This document shows, one piece after another, positions 8,926 through 16,894 of a stretch of DNA of 64,000 bases. Below the pieces are notes generated by a model that saw only the letters and a list, made by a program, of their open reading frames with translations, had not been told where the DNA came from and searched no databases. The DNA lies in assembly GCF_900115095.1 (NCBI RefSeq), contig NZ_FOVH01000003.1, positions 372,001 to 436,000 on the forward strand. The letters run 5' to 3'. How positions within the stretch are numbered: position 1 is the first letter of the stretch; the number at the start of each line of letters is the position of its first letter. The position numbers and the translations under genes were made by a program. Origin of the DNA: Actinomadura madurae. GTDB lineage: Bacteria > Actinomycetota > Actinomycetes > Streptosporangiales > Streptosporangiaceae.

Positions 8926-9588
8926 TCAGCCGTCCGCGGAGGGGCGCATGCCGGCCCGCATGGCGAGGGTGATCGCCTCCAGGGCGGAGTGCATGTCGAG
9001 CTTCGCCAGCAGGTTCTGGGTGTGGGTGCGGACGGTGTTGGCCGACAGGCCGAGCCGCTCGGCGATCTCCGCGCGGCCGAGCCCGTCCACCATGCACTGC
9101 AGGACCTCGCGCTCGCGCGGCGTCAGCTCGGCGAGCAGCCCGGCGCCGGCCTGCTCGCCGCCGTCCAGCGTCAGCCGGCGCAGCACCTCGCCGAGCAGGT
9201 CGGGCGGGATCCAGCCGCCCTGCCGCGCCGCCGACCGGATCACCCGGGCGACGTGGTCGGCGCTCTCGGTCTTCTCCAGCCAGCCCACGGCGCCGCGGCG
9301 GACCGCCCGCACCATCGCGTCGAGGTCGCTCATCGCGGTCAGCACGACGACCCGCACGTCCGGGTGCCGCTCGCGGACCCGGTCCAGGACCTCCAAGCCG
9401 CTCTCCGCGCCCAGCGTCATGTCGAGGACGAGCACCCGCGGGCGCTCGGTGGCGGTCAGCGCGAGTGCGCGCCGCACGTCGGCGGCGATCGGCAGGATCA
9501 CCAGATCGGGCTCGCGCCCGAGCCGCGCCGCGAGGGCCTCGGCGAAGAGCGCGTGATCGTCCACGATGAGGACGCGGATCGGTTGCAT
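8926..9588 (-). CDS. LuxR/NarL-type response regulator
   Basis: The 220-residue protein has an N-terminal receiver (IRVLIVDDHALFAEAL, phospho-acceptor Asp in VLVLDMTLG, Lys in GAVGWLEKTES) and a C-terminal LuxR HTH (LTPREREVLQCMVDGLGRAEIAERLGLSANTVRTHTQNLLAKL). The ATG at 9588 places the receiver start correctly. It is a single gene upstream of the polysaccharide operon on the same strand, 108 bp away, with no partner kinase nearby. It could regulate that operon, but this is inferred only from position. Confidence 0.9.
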   Translation of the reverse strand: MQPIRVLIVDDHALFAEALAARLGREPDLVILPIAADVRRALALTATERPRVLVLDMTLGAESGLEVLDRVRERHPDVRVVVLTAMSDLDAMVRAVRRGAVGWLEKTESADHVARVIRSAARQGGWIPPDLLGEVLRRLTLDGGEQAGAGLLAELTPREREVLQCMVDGLGRAEIAERLGLSANTVRTHTQNLLAKLDMHSALEAITLAMRAGMRPSADG

Positions 9589-9857
9589 CCACCGACCATG
9601 ACCGCTGCGGGGGCCCGGCGGATCCTGCAAACGCTGTACTTCGTTTCGGCCGTCCCGATCACCCGCGCCCGCACACTGCGTGATCTCCGCTGGTGACGGC
9701 GCCGGACAGAACCGTGCGCGGACGCCGGGCGGCCCCCGCCGGTTCACACGCGTCCGGACCCGGTCACCTGGAGTGCCGGGCGTTGACCGTCCGGGGCCGG
9801 CTGCTGATCCTGTGGCTGGAATGTCAAGGGGACGCACTGGCCTGCAGGGGATGCCAC

Positions 9858-10862
9858 ATGAAAGTGCTGATCACAGGGGGAGCCGGCTTCATCGGCAGCA
9901 CGATCGCCTCCGCCTTCGTCGAGCGCGGGGTCACCCCCGTGGTGCTCGACAGCCTCATCACCGGCCGGCAGGAGTTCACCGCCGGCAAGATCTTCTACCA
10001 GGGCGACATCGGGGACGGCGGCCTGGTCGACCAGATCTTCCGCGACCACCCCGACATCATCGCGACCGTGCACTGCGCGGCGCTGATCGTGGTGCCCGAC
10101 TCCATGGCGGACCCGCTGCGCTACTACCGCGTCAACCTGTCCAAGACCCTCGACCTCGCCGGTCACCTCGTCCGCAACGGCTGCGACCGGATGATCTTCG
10201 CGTCCACCGCCGGGATGTACCGGCCCGAGCCCGATCTGTCGGTCACCGAGACCTCCGAGCTCGAACCGCAGAACCCCTACACCCGCTCGAAGATGATGGC
10301 GGAGCTGCTGCTCCAGGACTTCTGCGAGGCCTACGGGCTGCGCGTCATCTCGCTGCGCTACCTCAACCCGATCGGGGCCGACCCGCGGCTGCGCACCGGC
10401 CTGCAGAGCAGCAAGCCCACGCACGCCCTCGGCAAGATGATCGAGTGCTACGACCTCGGCGTCCCCTTCAAGATCACCGGGGTGGACTGGGAGACCCGGG
10501 ACGGCACCGCGATCCGCGACTACATCCACGTCTGGGACATCGCCCGCGCCTTCCACGAGGCGGCCACCCGGTTCGACTCGATCATCCCGCCGGTCGGGGA
10601 CCACCCGCGCTACGAGGTGATCAACCTCGGCACCGGGAACGGGACGACCGTCCGCGAGCTCGTCGCCGCCTTCCGCGAGGTCGTCGGCGACTCCTTCCGG
10701 GCCGAGGACGCCCCGGCCCGGCCGGGCGACGTCGTCGGCGCGTTCGTGAATCCGGCGAAGGCGTGGGACCTGCTCGGCTGGAAGCCCGAGTACACCATCG
10801 AGGACGCCATCCGCCACTCCCTGCAGTGGGCCGACCGGCGCCGCGAGCTCGCCGCGTCCTGA
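9858..10862 (+). CDS. galE: UDP-glucose 4-epimerase-like NAD-dependent epimerase (GalE family)
   Basis: The 334-residue extended SDR has the NAD motif TGGAGFIG at residues 7-14, the STAGMY segment and the catalytic YTRSK (Tyr-x3-Lys), followed by RYLNPIGADP and YIHVWDIARA, all of which fit GalE. It interconverts UDP-glucose and UDP-galactose type sugars and could supply the adjacent polysaccharide locus, from which it diverges. ATG at 9858. Substrate range is not defined by sequence; UDP-GlcNAc or a related 4-epimerisation is possible. Confidence 0.85.
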   Translation: MKVLITGGAGFIGSTIASAFVERGVTPVVLDSLITGRQEFTAGKIFYQGDIGDGGLVDQIFRDHPDIIATVHCAALIVVPDSMADPLRYYRVNLSKTLDLAGHLVRNGCDRMIFASTAGMYRPEPDLSVTETSELEPQNPYTRSKMMAELLLQDFCEAYGLRVISLRYLNPIGADPRLRTGLQSSKPTHALGKMIECYDLGVPFKITGVDWETRDGTAIRDYIHVWDIARAFHEAATRFDSIIPPVGDHPRYEVINLGTGNGTTVRELVAAFREVVGDSFRAEDAPARPGDVVGAFVNPAKAWDLLGWKPEYTIEDAIRHSLQWADRRRELAAS

Positions 10863-10869
10863 CCCTCGT

Positions 10870-10907
10870 CCACGGCCCGTCCGGCGAAAGCCCCGGACGG
10901 GCCGTGG
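10870..10907 (+). terminator. terminator hairpin after the epimerase gene
   Basis: CCACGGCCCGTCCGG (10870-10884) and CCGGACGGGCCGTGG (10893-10907) are perfect 15-bp inverted arms around an 8-nt loop, starting 8 bp after the galE-like stop. There is no T-run, as is common for actinobacterial terminators. Confidence 0.75.
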
Positions 10908-11098
10908 TCATGTCTGCCGCCGGGGACGGGGACACCGCCCGCCCCGGCGCCGCTCCAGCGGCGTTCGCCGGCACATCCCCGGCGGACGCCGCCAAGTCGC
11001 GTCAAGACGTCCAGAGTTACTCTATGTATTCATTTAGCTACGCATCGTTGTAGCATCGCTGTTCTGTGCGAGTGAATCCGGGGTGTGGTCTGGGGATC

Positions 11099-12196
11099 AT
11101 GAAGCGAGCATGGAGCGACAGGCGTATCCGCATCGGCACGGTGTCGGCGGTGGTCCTGACCGCGTCGGCGATGTCGATCGTTCCGGCGGGCCGGACCGGT
11201 CCCGTCCGGGGGTGCGTCTGCCACATCGCCCGGTCCTGCGCGTCGATGGCGCCGCGGGGGGGAGCGGCCGTGCCGGCGGCCGTCCCGCCTCCCCGGCACC
11301 TGGTGCCGCGGGAGGGGCATCCCGTTCAGAACGCCGCCCTTGTGCAACGGCAGGCCATTTCTCTTCCCGGGCATGGGGACGGCATCGTTCTCAAGTTCAG
11401 CCTTTACCGCGGAATTGGCGGCGGGGTGACGAGTTCGTTCACCCGCGATGGCCTGGCATTCACGTTCGAGAGCGGAGCCGGGGTCGGCGGCTCCTTTTCC
11501 GTGGGCTCGACCGTCGGGCGGCCGGACCCCGGCCCGGCTTTCGAGGCGCGGGCCTCGATGAGCAGCAGGCTCCGATTCGTCCGGCCGCCCGACTTCGGCC
11601 TCACGGTCAGCCACGACGGCATGCTGCAGGCCTACATGGACGCAAAGACGGGCAATTTCCGGACGCGTTTCCGGTCGAAGTCGGTGTCGCTCACCGGGGG
11701 CGGCGTCCACGGGAAGACCGAGGCGCCGGCGACCCGGAGGTCCTGGAGCCTCGGCACCGAGTTCAAGCTCGCCGGCACCTACACCGTCAGAGCGCCCTGG
11801 GGAGGCGTCTTCGACGTGTGGCGGGGGATCATCGGCGGCGTCCCCGGGGTGTGGAAGTCCCGGGCCCCGCCCGCGCACTCGGTCGACCTCCTCGGCTACG
11901 TGGCGGTGCTGGGCAGGGGCGTGTTCAGGCGCTCCGTCGACGTCCGCCCACGTGACACCCGGCTCCGGAGGGGGCGCGCGGGCCGGTTCCGCGGATCGCA
12001 GGCGTTCCGTGCCCTCCGCGTTCTCCGGGTCGTCAGGGGAGGCCGGAGGTCGCGCTTCGGACGGCCCGGCGGAGCGGCTTCACGAGCGTCGCGGAAGGGA
12101 CCGCGCGGAGCGCGCCCTCCCGCCGCGCCGGACGACGAGGACCCGGCCGGAGCGCGCCGCAACGGCGCGGGCGGCGGGCCGCCGTTCGCGCCGTAG
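11099..12196 (+). CDS. secreted protein of unknown function with an Arg-rich C-terminal tail
   Basis: The 365-residue product starts at ATG 11099 (MKRAWSDRRIRIGTVSAVVL), a plausible signal peptide with cleavage near residue 30. The middle (about 95-260) is rich in Gly, Ser, Phe and Thr with alternating hydrophobic residues (LKFSLYRGIGGGVTSSF, FESGAGVGGSFSVGS), which suggests a beta-rich, possibly barrel or sheet structure. The last 100 or so residues are Arg/Gly/Pro-rich with little order. This tail could be disordered, or a frame change near 11940 may have altered the true end. No known family recognised. It is preceded by an AT-rich stretch (11030-11065) that probably holds its promoter. 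Confidence 0.55.
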   Translation: MKRAWSDRRIRIGTVSAVVLTASAMSIVPAGRTGPVRGCVCHIARSCASMAPRGGAAVPAAVPPPRHLVPREGHPVQNAALVQRQAISLPGHGDGIVLKFSLYRGIGGGVTSSFTRDGLAFTFESGAGVGGSFSVGSTVGRPDPGPAFEARASMSSRLRFVRPPDFGLTVSHDGMLQAYMDAKTGNFRTRFRSKSVSLTGGGVHGKTEAPATRRSWSLGTEFKLAGTYTVRAPWGGVFDVWRGIIGGVPGVWKSRAPPAHSVDLLGYVAVLGRGVFRRSVDVRPRDTRLRRGRAGRFRGSQAFRALRVLRVVRGGRRSRFGRPGGAASRASRKGPRGARPPAAPDDEDPAGARRNGAGGGPPFAP

Positions 12197-12303
12197 CGGC
12201 CATTTCCGGCGAGCCATACCGCATTCGCCCGAGTCGGCGGGTCGCGGGGGTGCGGTGCACCCGAAAAGGGGACGTGACTTCTGATCTGCACAAGTGGCGG
12301 TAA

Positions 12304-12343
12304 GCCTGATTTTCGCACTTTGCGGGCATTTTGAAAATCAGGC
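12304..12343. other. AT-rich inverted repeat upstream of the Gln/Ala-repeat secreted protein
   Basis: GCCTGATTTTC (12304-12314) pairs with GAAAATCAGGC (12333-12343), perfect 11-bp arms with an 18-nt loop. It lies after the Arg-rich gene and just before the next promoter. It could terminate the upstream transcript (T-rich arm) or act as an operator. Confidence 0.55.
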
Positions 12344-12351
12344 CACCCCGA

Positions 12352-12380
12352 TTTAAGTTTGGTCACGGAGTTGTTATGAT
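12352..12380 (+). promoter_or_regulatory. probable sigma-70-type promoter
   Basis: TTTAAG (12352-12357) and TATGAT (12375-12380) are separated by 17 bp. The start site would fall near 12387, about 40 nt before the ATG at 12429. The AT content is unusual for this genome. Confidence 0.55.
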
Positions 12381-12428
12381 CATTGAGTTCGCACTGCGCG
12401 AACCAGCGTCACAAAAGGGGGAAAAGGA

Positions 12429-13280
12429 ATGAAACGTATCGCTCGTGCGGCGACCGTGGCCGGGCTGGCCATCGGTGGCAGCCTCCTGGCCGTTCCCGCG
12501 GCCTCGGCCGAGGCCGCGGCGCCGTCGGACATCAACATCTACATCAATCCCCGCTACATCTCCGAGAGCGGCCCCGGCGACCTCAGCTACGCCGAGATCA
12601 ACAAGTCGCGCGACGCCGCCGCGGTGATGGGGAACAAGCCGGTCACCACCGGCGACATCAAGCAGAAGATCCACGCCAAGAAGGTCGGCCCCGCGACGGT
12701 CGAGGTCGAGGGCCCCGAGCAGGACGTCGAGGGCGGCGAGGCCGCGGGCGCCCAGGGGGCCGAGGCCGCGGGCGCCGAGGGGGCCGAGGCTCAGGAGGGC
12801 GCCGCCCAGCAGGGTGCCGCTCAGGAGCAGGGTGCGGCTCAGCAGCAGCCCATCGCTCAGGAGCAGCCGGCGGCTCAGGAGCAGGGTGCTGCCCAGCAGC
12901 AGCCCATCGCTCAGGAGCAGGGCGCCGCTCAGGAGCAGCCGGCCGCTCAGCAGCAGCCCGCCGCTCAGGAGCAGGCTGCGGCTCAGCAGCAGCCCGCCGC
13001 CGAGCAGCAGTCGGCCGCTCCGGAGCAGGCCGAGGCCATGGAGGAGGCCGAGGCTCAGGAGGGCGCCGCCCAGGAGGGTGCCGCTCAGGAGCAGGGTGCT
13101 GCGCAGCAGGAGGCTCAGCAGCAGCCCGCGGCTCAGGAGCAGCCGGCCGCTCAGCAGCAGCCCGCGGCTCAGCAGCAGCCGGCCGCTCAGGAGCAGGCCC
13201 AGAACGAGGCGCAGGTCCAGCACAAGGGCGAGGCGCTGACCGAGGCCGTGAACCAGGGCCAGGCCGCGGTCCAGGGCTAG
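12429..13280 (+). CDS. secreted Gln/Ala/Glu/Pro-repeat protein
   Basis: The 283-residue protein has a clear signal peptide (MKRIARAATVAGLAIGGSLL, likely cleaved after ASAEA near residue 28). A short ordered region (about 34-100, INIYINPRYISESGPGDLSYAEIN) follows, then from about residue 101 to 265 a low-complexity tail of 5-6 residue units such as AAQEQ, PAAQQQ and PIAQEQ. The tail has no Cys and few hydrophobics, so an extended, wall-associated or secreted filament/adhesin-like role is possible; no function is known to me. The repeats are encoded by GCTCAGGAGCAG/GCTCAGCAGCAG-type units and may vary in number between strains. A purine-rich ribosome site (AGGGGGA) lies 7 bp before the ATG. Confidence 0.75.
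   Translation: MKRIARAATVAGLAIGGSLLAVPAASAEAAAPSDINIYINPRYISESGPGDLSYAEINKSRDAAAVMGNKPVTTGDIKQKIHAKKVGPATVEVEGPEQDVEGGEAAGAQGAEAAGAEGAEAQEGAAQQGAAQEQGAAQQQPIAQEQPAAQEQGAAQQQPIAQEQGAAQEQPAAQQQPAAQEQAAAQQQPAAEQQSAAPEQAEAMEEAEAQEGAAQEGAAQEQGAAQQEAQQQPAAQEQPAAQQQPAAQQQPAAQEQAQNEAQVQHKGEALTEAVNQGQAAVQG
12790..13200 (+). repeat. in-frame tandem repeat tract (GCTCAGSAGCAG-type units)
   Basis: Dozens of 12-18 nt imperfect units built from GCTCAGGAGCAG, GCTCAGCAGCAG and CCCGCC/CCGGCC follow one another in frame inside the secreted protein gene. The number and order of units look scrambled, as expected for slippage or unequal exchange. Confidence 0.8.
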
Positions 13281-13296
13281 GACCGACCGTGGACGA

Positions 13297-13343
13297 GAGG
13301 AGGGCCCGCGCCAGGGCCGAAACCGCCCTCGCGGGCCCGCCTC
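13297..13343 (+). terminator. terminator hairpin after the repeat protein
   Basis: GGGCCCGCG (13302-13310) pairs with CGCGGGCCC (13330-13338); flanking GAGG and CCTC extend the stem across one mismatch. The hairpin begins 16 bp after the stop codon. Confidence 0.7.
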
Positions 13344-13383
13344 CGCGGTACCTCCGCACGTAGGAGACGGGCGCGTGCGCCCA

Positions 13384-13420
13384 TGTCATGCCTCGCTGAT
13401 GGACATCGGCGGGGCATGAC
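13384..13420. other. long near-perfect palindrome upstream of the TetR gene
   Basis: GTCATGCC (13384-13391) and GGCATGAC (13413-13420) are perfect arms. The inner bases continue pairing (CGC with GCG, GATG with CATC) with only two G-U positions, making a 17-bp stem around a tiny loop. It could be a second terminator or an operator for the TetR gene 122 bp downstream. Confidence 0.55.
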
Positions 13421-13542
13421 GCCTGTTCGGGGGCCGTGCCGTGACCTGCGCCGGAGCCCGCCCGCCCGGGGGTGACGTCCGAGATGGACGCGTTTGAGGC
13501 GAACGTAGGAAAGAATGGGGGTGGCCACGGCTAGGAGGCGTT

Positions 13543-14151
13543 TTGAACGGCGATGCGCGGTTCACCGTCACGCGGACGCTGAGCAAGGACCAGCAGGCGC
13601 GGCGCGAGCGGCTGATCGACTCGGCGCGGGAGCTCGCGCTGGAGGGCGGCTACCCGGCCGTCACCATGCACGACGTGGCGGACCGCGCCGGCGTCGCGCG
13701 GGCGACCGTCTACCGGTACTTCGCCACCAAGGACCACCTGCTCACCGAGGTCGCGGCGGCGTGGGCGCACCGGGTCACCGACGACATCGACGCGCTCGCG
13801 GTCGGCGACACCCCGCTGGAGCGCCTCACCGCGCTGCTCGAGCGGATCGTGCACGTGGCGGCGGCGGAGCCGACCCTGACGTCCGCGATCATCCAGGCGG
13901 TGACCTCCGACGACTCCAGCGTGGACGACGCCCGGACCGTCCTGTTCCTGTTCCTGCGCGACCGGCTCTCCACGGCGATCGGCGACCCGGTCCCCGAGCG
14001 CGACGACGTCGAGATCGTCCTCGGGCACATCCTGCTCTCCGCGCTGATCAGCCTGGCCTCGCTCCGCCAGCCGGTCGAGGAGGTCGCCGCCATGGTCCGC
14101 ACGGCCGGGCGGCTCGTGCTGGGCGGCGCGTTCGCCGCGACGCCCGGCTGA
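13543..14151 (+). CDS. TetR/AcrR-family transcriptional regulator
   Basis: The 202-residue protein has the TetR N-terminal HTH (about 18-65; AVTMHDVADRAGVARATVYRYFATKDHLLTE) and a helical ligand-binding C-terminal domain. The frame opens with TTG at 13543, four bases after a strong AGGAGG (13533-13538). No in-frame ATG or GTG lies ahead of the HTH, so TTG is the best start. It sits just upstream of a LysE-type exporter, its most likely target apart from itself. The ligand is unknown. Confidence 0.88.
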   Translation: MNGDARFTVTRTLSKDQQARRERLIDSARELALEGGYPAVTMHDVADRAGVARATVYRYFATKDHLLTEVAAAWAHRVTDDIDALAVGDTPLERLTALLERIVHVAAAEPTLTSAIIQAVTSDDSSVDDARTVLFLFLRDRLSTAIGDPVPERDDVEIVLGHILLSALISLASLRQPVEEVAAMVRTAGRLVLGGAFAATPG

Positions 14152-14152
14152 T

Positions 14153-14206
14153 TTGGTCCACGTTTCCCGGCCGTGATTGGTCCTGTCGCATGGTCCACTG
14201 TGGTCC
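14153..14206 (+). promoter_or_regulatory. cluster of four TGGTCC direct repeats before the LysE exporter
   Basis: TGGTCC occurs at 14154, 14178, 14191 and 14201 in the 67 bp between the TetR stop and the exporter start; the first two are TTGGTCC. The last three are 13 and 10 bp apart, close to one helical turn. Such spaced direct repeats resemble sites bound by MocR/GntR-type regulators, but no such gene is nearby. Confidence 0.5.
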
Positions 14207-14218
14207 TAGCGTGCTCGT

Positions 14219-14848
14219 GTGACGAACCCCGTGCTGTTCCTCCTGGCCGCCCTGACGCTCGTCGCGGTCCCCGGCCCGAACCACCTGTACATCACCACGC
14301 GCAGCATCGGCGAGGGGCGCCGCGCCGGGATCGCGTCCGCGCTCGGCGTCGAGACCGGCACGCTCGTCCACATCGGCGCCGCCGCGGCCGGACTGTCCGC
14401 CCTCGTCGCCGCGTCCGCGACCGCGTTCGGGATCCTGCGCTACGCGGGCGCCGCCTACCTCGTCTACCTCGCGTACCGGACGCTGCGCGGCGGCCGTGAG
14501 GACGGCGAGCTCGAACTCGAACCGCGGCCGCTGCGCCGCGTCTACCTCGACGGCGCGCTCGTCAACGTCCTCAACCCGAAGGTCGTGCTGTTCTTCCTGG
14601 CGTTCCTGCCGCAGTTCGCCGACCAGGACGCGGGAGCGGTGCCGCTGCAGATCGCGGCGATGGGCGCCGCGACCGCGCTGATCGGGCTGGTCGTGGACAT
14701 CGGCTACGCGGTGGCCGCCGGCTCGATCGGCGAGTGGCTGCGGGCCCGGCCGGTCTTCCGGCGCCGGCAGCGGTACGCGACCGGCCTCATCTACCTCGGC
14801 CTCGGCGCCGCCGCCGTCCTCGCCGGTCCGAGCGCGCGTCGCACCTAG
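14219..14848 (+). CDS. LysE/RhtB-family amino acid exporter
   Basis: The 209-residue membrane protein has about six predicted TM segments and the family N-terminal motif VAVPGPNHLYITTRSIGEGRRAG. The first loops carry GVETGTLVHIGAAAAGL and YAGAAYLVYLAYRTL, followed by NPKVVLFFLAFLPQF, all typical of LysE/RhtB exporters of amino acids or homoserine lactones. GTG start at 14219. Adjacent TetR and the TGGTCC repeats suggest regulated expression. The exported substrate cannot be read from sequence. Confidence 0.9.
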   Translation: MTNPVLFLLAALTLVAVPGPNHLYITTRSIGEGRRAGIASALGVETGTLVHIGAAAAGLSALVAASATAFGILRYAGAAYLVYLAYRTLRGGREDGELELEPRPLRRVYLDGALVNVLNPKVVLFFLAFLPQFADQDAGAVPLQIAAMGAATALIGLVVDIGYAVAAGSIGEWLRARPVFRRRQRYATGLIYLGLGAAAVLAGPSARRT

Positions 14849-14983
14849 GGACCACTCGCCGGGGCGGGTATGCAGCCCGCCTCGTTTGTCACTCCGCTGA
14901 CAACCCGGAGCCCGCATTGCGTACCCGGTCGTGCAGCCCGCCCGGACGGCCGCCGGTAGCTTCCCGACCGGGAGGTGCGAACG

Positions 14984-16204
14984 GTGACCGGCGGCCTTGA
15001 GGAACGCTCCCCGATCACGCCCTGGCCGGGCGTGCCGAGCGAGCTGGCCACGCTGTTCCGGCCCCATCTGGACACCCTCGCCGAGGAGATGATCGAGGAG
15101 ATCCTCGCCGGGATCCCCGAGTACGCCCGCCGGCGGGACGCGGAGTACACGCGGCTCCTCCGGCTCGCCGTCGAGGGCGCGCTGCGCCAGTTCGCCGACC
15201 TCGTCATGGACCCGGACGGCTCCTGGGAGCAGGTCGCCGCCGTCTACCGGGAGATCGGCCGGGCCGAGGCCCGCGAGGGCCGCGACCTGGAGGTCCTGCA
15301 GACCTCGCTGCGGCTCGGCGCCCGGGTCGCGTGGCGCCGGCTCGCCGCCGAGTCCGAGCGGTACGACATCTCCCGCCGCACCCTCGCCGGCATCGCCGAG
15401 GCGATCTTCGCGTTCCTGGACGAGGTCGCCCGCGCCGCCGCCGAGGGCCACACCGCGGCCCGTGAGCGGGAGGCGGGCGAGCTGGAGCACCGCCGCCGCC
15501 GGCTGCTGGACCTGCTGCTCGCCGAACCGCCCGCCGCCCCGCGGGCCGTCGCCGACCTGGCCCGCCTCGCGCGCTGGCGCGTCCCGCGGACGGTCGCGGC
15601 CGTCGTCCTGCACGAGCGGGGCCGGCAGCCGTTCGCGCACCCGGACCTGCCGCCCGACGTGCTCGCCGACGTCGACCGCCGCGAGCCCTGCCTGCTCGTC
15701 CCCGACCCGGAGGGCCCCGGACGCGGCCGGATGCTGGAGTCCGCGCTGGGCGCCTGGGTCGCCGCGCTCGGCCCGACCGTCCGCACCGAGGACGCGGCCA
15801 GGTCGCTGCGCTGGGCCCGCGAGGCGCTGCCGCTGGCGCGCCGCGGGATCCTGCCGTCCGACCGGCTGATCCGCTGCGCCGACCACATGCCGGCGCTCGT
15901 GGTCTTCAGGGACGAGGACCTGGTCCGCGTGGTCGCCGACCTGCGCCTCGCGCCGCTGCGGGCCGTCCGGCCACGGCACCGTGAGCGGCTGATGCGGACG
16001 CTCCTGTCCTGCCTGCAGAACGGGTTCAACGCCACCGAGGTCGCGAGCCGGCTGCACGTCCACCCGCAGACCGTCCGGTACCGGCTGCACCAGCTGGAGG
16101 AGCTGTTCGGCGCGCGGCTGCACGACCCGGAGACCCGGCTGGAGATGGAGATGGCGCTGACCGTCGCCCTCACCACGCCGCCGGACGATCAATCAATCGA
16201 TTGA
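14984..16204 (+). CDS. PucR-family transcriptional regulator (CdaR-like)
   Basis: The 406-residue protein has an N-terminal RsbRD-like helical domain (about 20-165), a central GGDEF-like/CdaR region, and the C-terminal PucR HTH (about 335-395; LLSCLQNGFNATEVASRLHVHPQTVRYRLHQLEELFG). GGAGG at 14971-14975 overlaps the first possible GTG (14975) and sits 8 bp before the GTG at 14984, so the latter is chosen. It is a stand-alone regulator; its stop overlaps the palindrome before the next TetR gene. Confidence 0.88.
   Translation: MTGGLEERSPITPWPGVPSELATLFRPHLDTLAEEMIEEILAGIPEYARRRDAEYTRLLRLAVEGALRQFADLVMDPDGSWEQVAAVYREIGRAEAREGRDLEVLQTSLRLGARVAWRRLAAESERYDISRRTLAGIAEAIFAFLDEVARAAAEGHTAAREREAGELEHRRRRLLDLLLAEPPAAPRAVADLARLARWRVPRTVAAVVLHERGRQPFAHPDLPPDVLADVDRREPCLLVPDPEGPGRGRMLESALGAWVAALGPTVRTEDAARSLRWAREALPLARRGILPSDRLIRCADHMPALVVFRDEDLVRVVADLRLAPLRAVRPRHRERLMRTLLSCLQNGFNATEVASRLHVHPQTVRYRLHQLEELFGARLHDPETRLEMEMALTVALTTPPDDQSID
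16193..16204. promoter_or_regulatory. 12-bp perfect palindrome, probable TetR operator
   Basis: TCAATCGATTGA is self-complementary. It overlaps the PucR stop codon and lies 33 bp before the TetR start at 16237, a usual place for an autoregulatory TetR site. Confidence 0.6.
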
Positions 16205-16236
16205 CCGGATTCTTCGCCAACGCCTAGTTTGGGGTG

Positions 16237-16845
16237 ATGACCAGCAGCGATACCGGGCGCGAACGGATCCTGGAGGTGGCCACGCGGCTGTTCGCCGCGC
16301 TCGGCTACGACGGGACCTCCACCCGCATGATCGCCGAGGCCGCCGGGCTCAACGTCGCCACCATCGCCTACCACGTCGGCGGGAAGCGCGACCTCTACCT
16401 CGCCGTGATGGAACGCGCCCACGTGGCGGAACGGGCCGCGCTCGACCGGGCGCTCGCCGAGATCACCATGGACCGGGAGGGCCTGCTGGCCCTCGTCGAC
16501 GGGTACGTCGACTTCTGCCTCCGGCGCCCGGAGGTCCCCGCGCTGTGGATGCACCGCTGGCTCTCGGACGCCGCCGACATCGCGCACCTGGAGGAGCAGT
16601 ACGTCCGGCCGCTGGTGGAGATCGTCACCGGCCTGGCCCGCAAGATCGTCGCCGATGACGTCGACGTCGACTTCGTCGTCTGGACCATCGTCTGGTGCAC
16701 CCACGGCTTCGGCTGCGGCGGCCTCCTCGACGCCGACGGGAACCGCCTCGGCCTGGACGACCCGGCCGCGGTGGCCAGGTTCCGCGCGCAGATGCGCCGC
16801 ACCGTCGCCGCCGCGATCGGGCTGCCCTCCGGCAACGCCGGATGA
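16237..16845 (+). CDS. TetR/AcrR-family transcriptional regulator
   Basis: The 202-residue protein has a TetR HTH (about 8-55; ILEVATRLFAALGYDGTSTRMIAEAAGLNVATIAYHVGGKRDLYLAV) and a C-terminal domain of the type found near lipid and acyl-CoA genes. GTG at 16234 directly precedes the ATG at 16237; I use the ATG. The PLP decarboxylase starts 50 bp downstream on the same strand, so the two are probably co-transcribed and co-regulated through the palindrome at 16193-16204. Confidence 0.88.
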   Translation: MTSSDTGRERILEVATRLFAALGYDGTSTRMIAEAAGLNVATIAYHVGGKRDLYLAVMERAHVAERAALDRALAEITMDREGLLALVDGYVDFCLRRPEVPALWMHRWLSDAADIAHLEEQYVRPLVEIVTGLARKIVADDVDVDFVVWTIVWCTHGFGCGGLLDADGNRLGLDDPAAVARFRAQMRRTVAAAIGLPSGNAG

Positions 16846-16894
16846 CCTCACCGCGGCTCACCGCCGTCCGCCCCCGACCGAGGAAGCACGCCCT

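Noticed and set aside
10995..11065. tRNA or attachment site in the AT-rich stretch after the epimerase
   Set aside because: Short inverted pairs (GCTAC/GTAGC) are present but no cloverleaf, TPsiC-like arm or integrase gene is nearby.
11952..12284. Alternative plus-strand frame at the end of the Arg-rich secreted protein
   Set aside because: It could reflect a frameshift in the gene tail, but it has no recognisable domain and no clear advantage in codon use; kept only as a caution in that gene's entry.
12363..13223. Minus-strand Leu/Gly-rich reading frame of 286 codons opposite the repeat protein
   Set aside because: It is the antisense of the Gln/Ala repeats (CAG/GCC read as CTG/GGC); it has no ribosome site and no coherent domain, while the plus-strand frame has a signal peptide and promoter.
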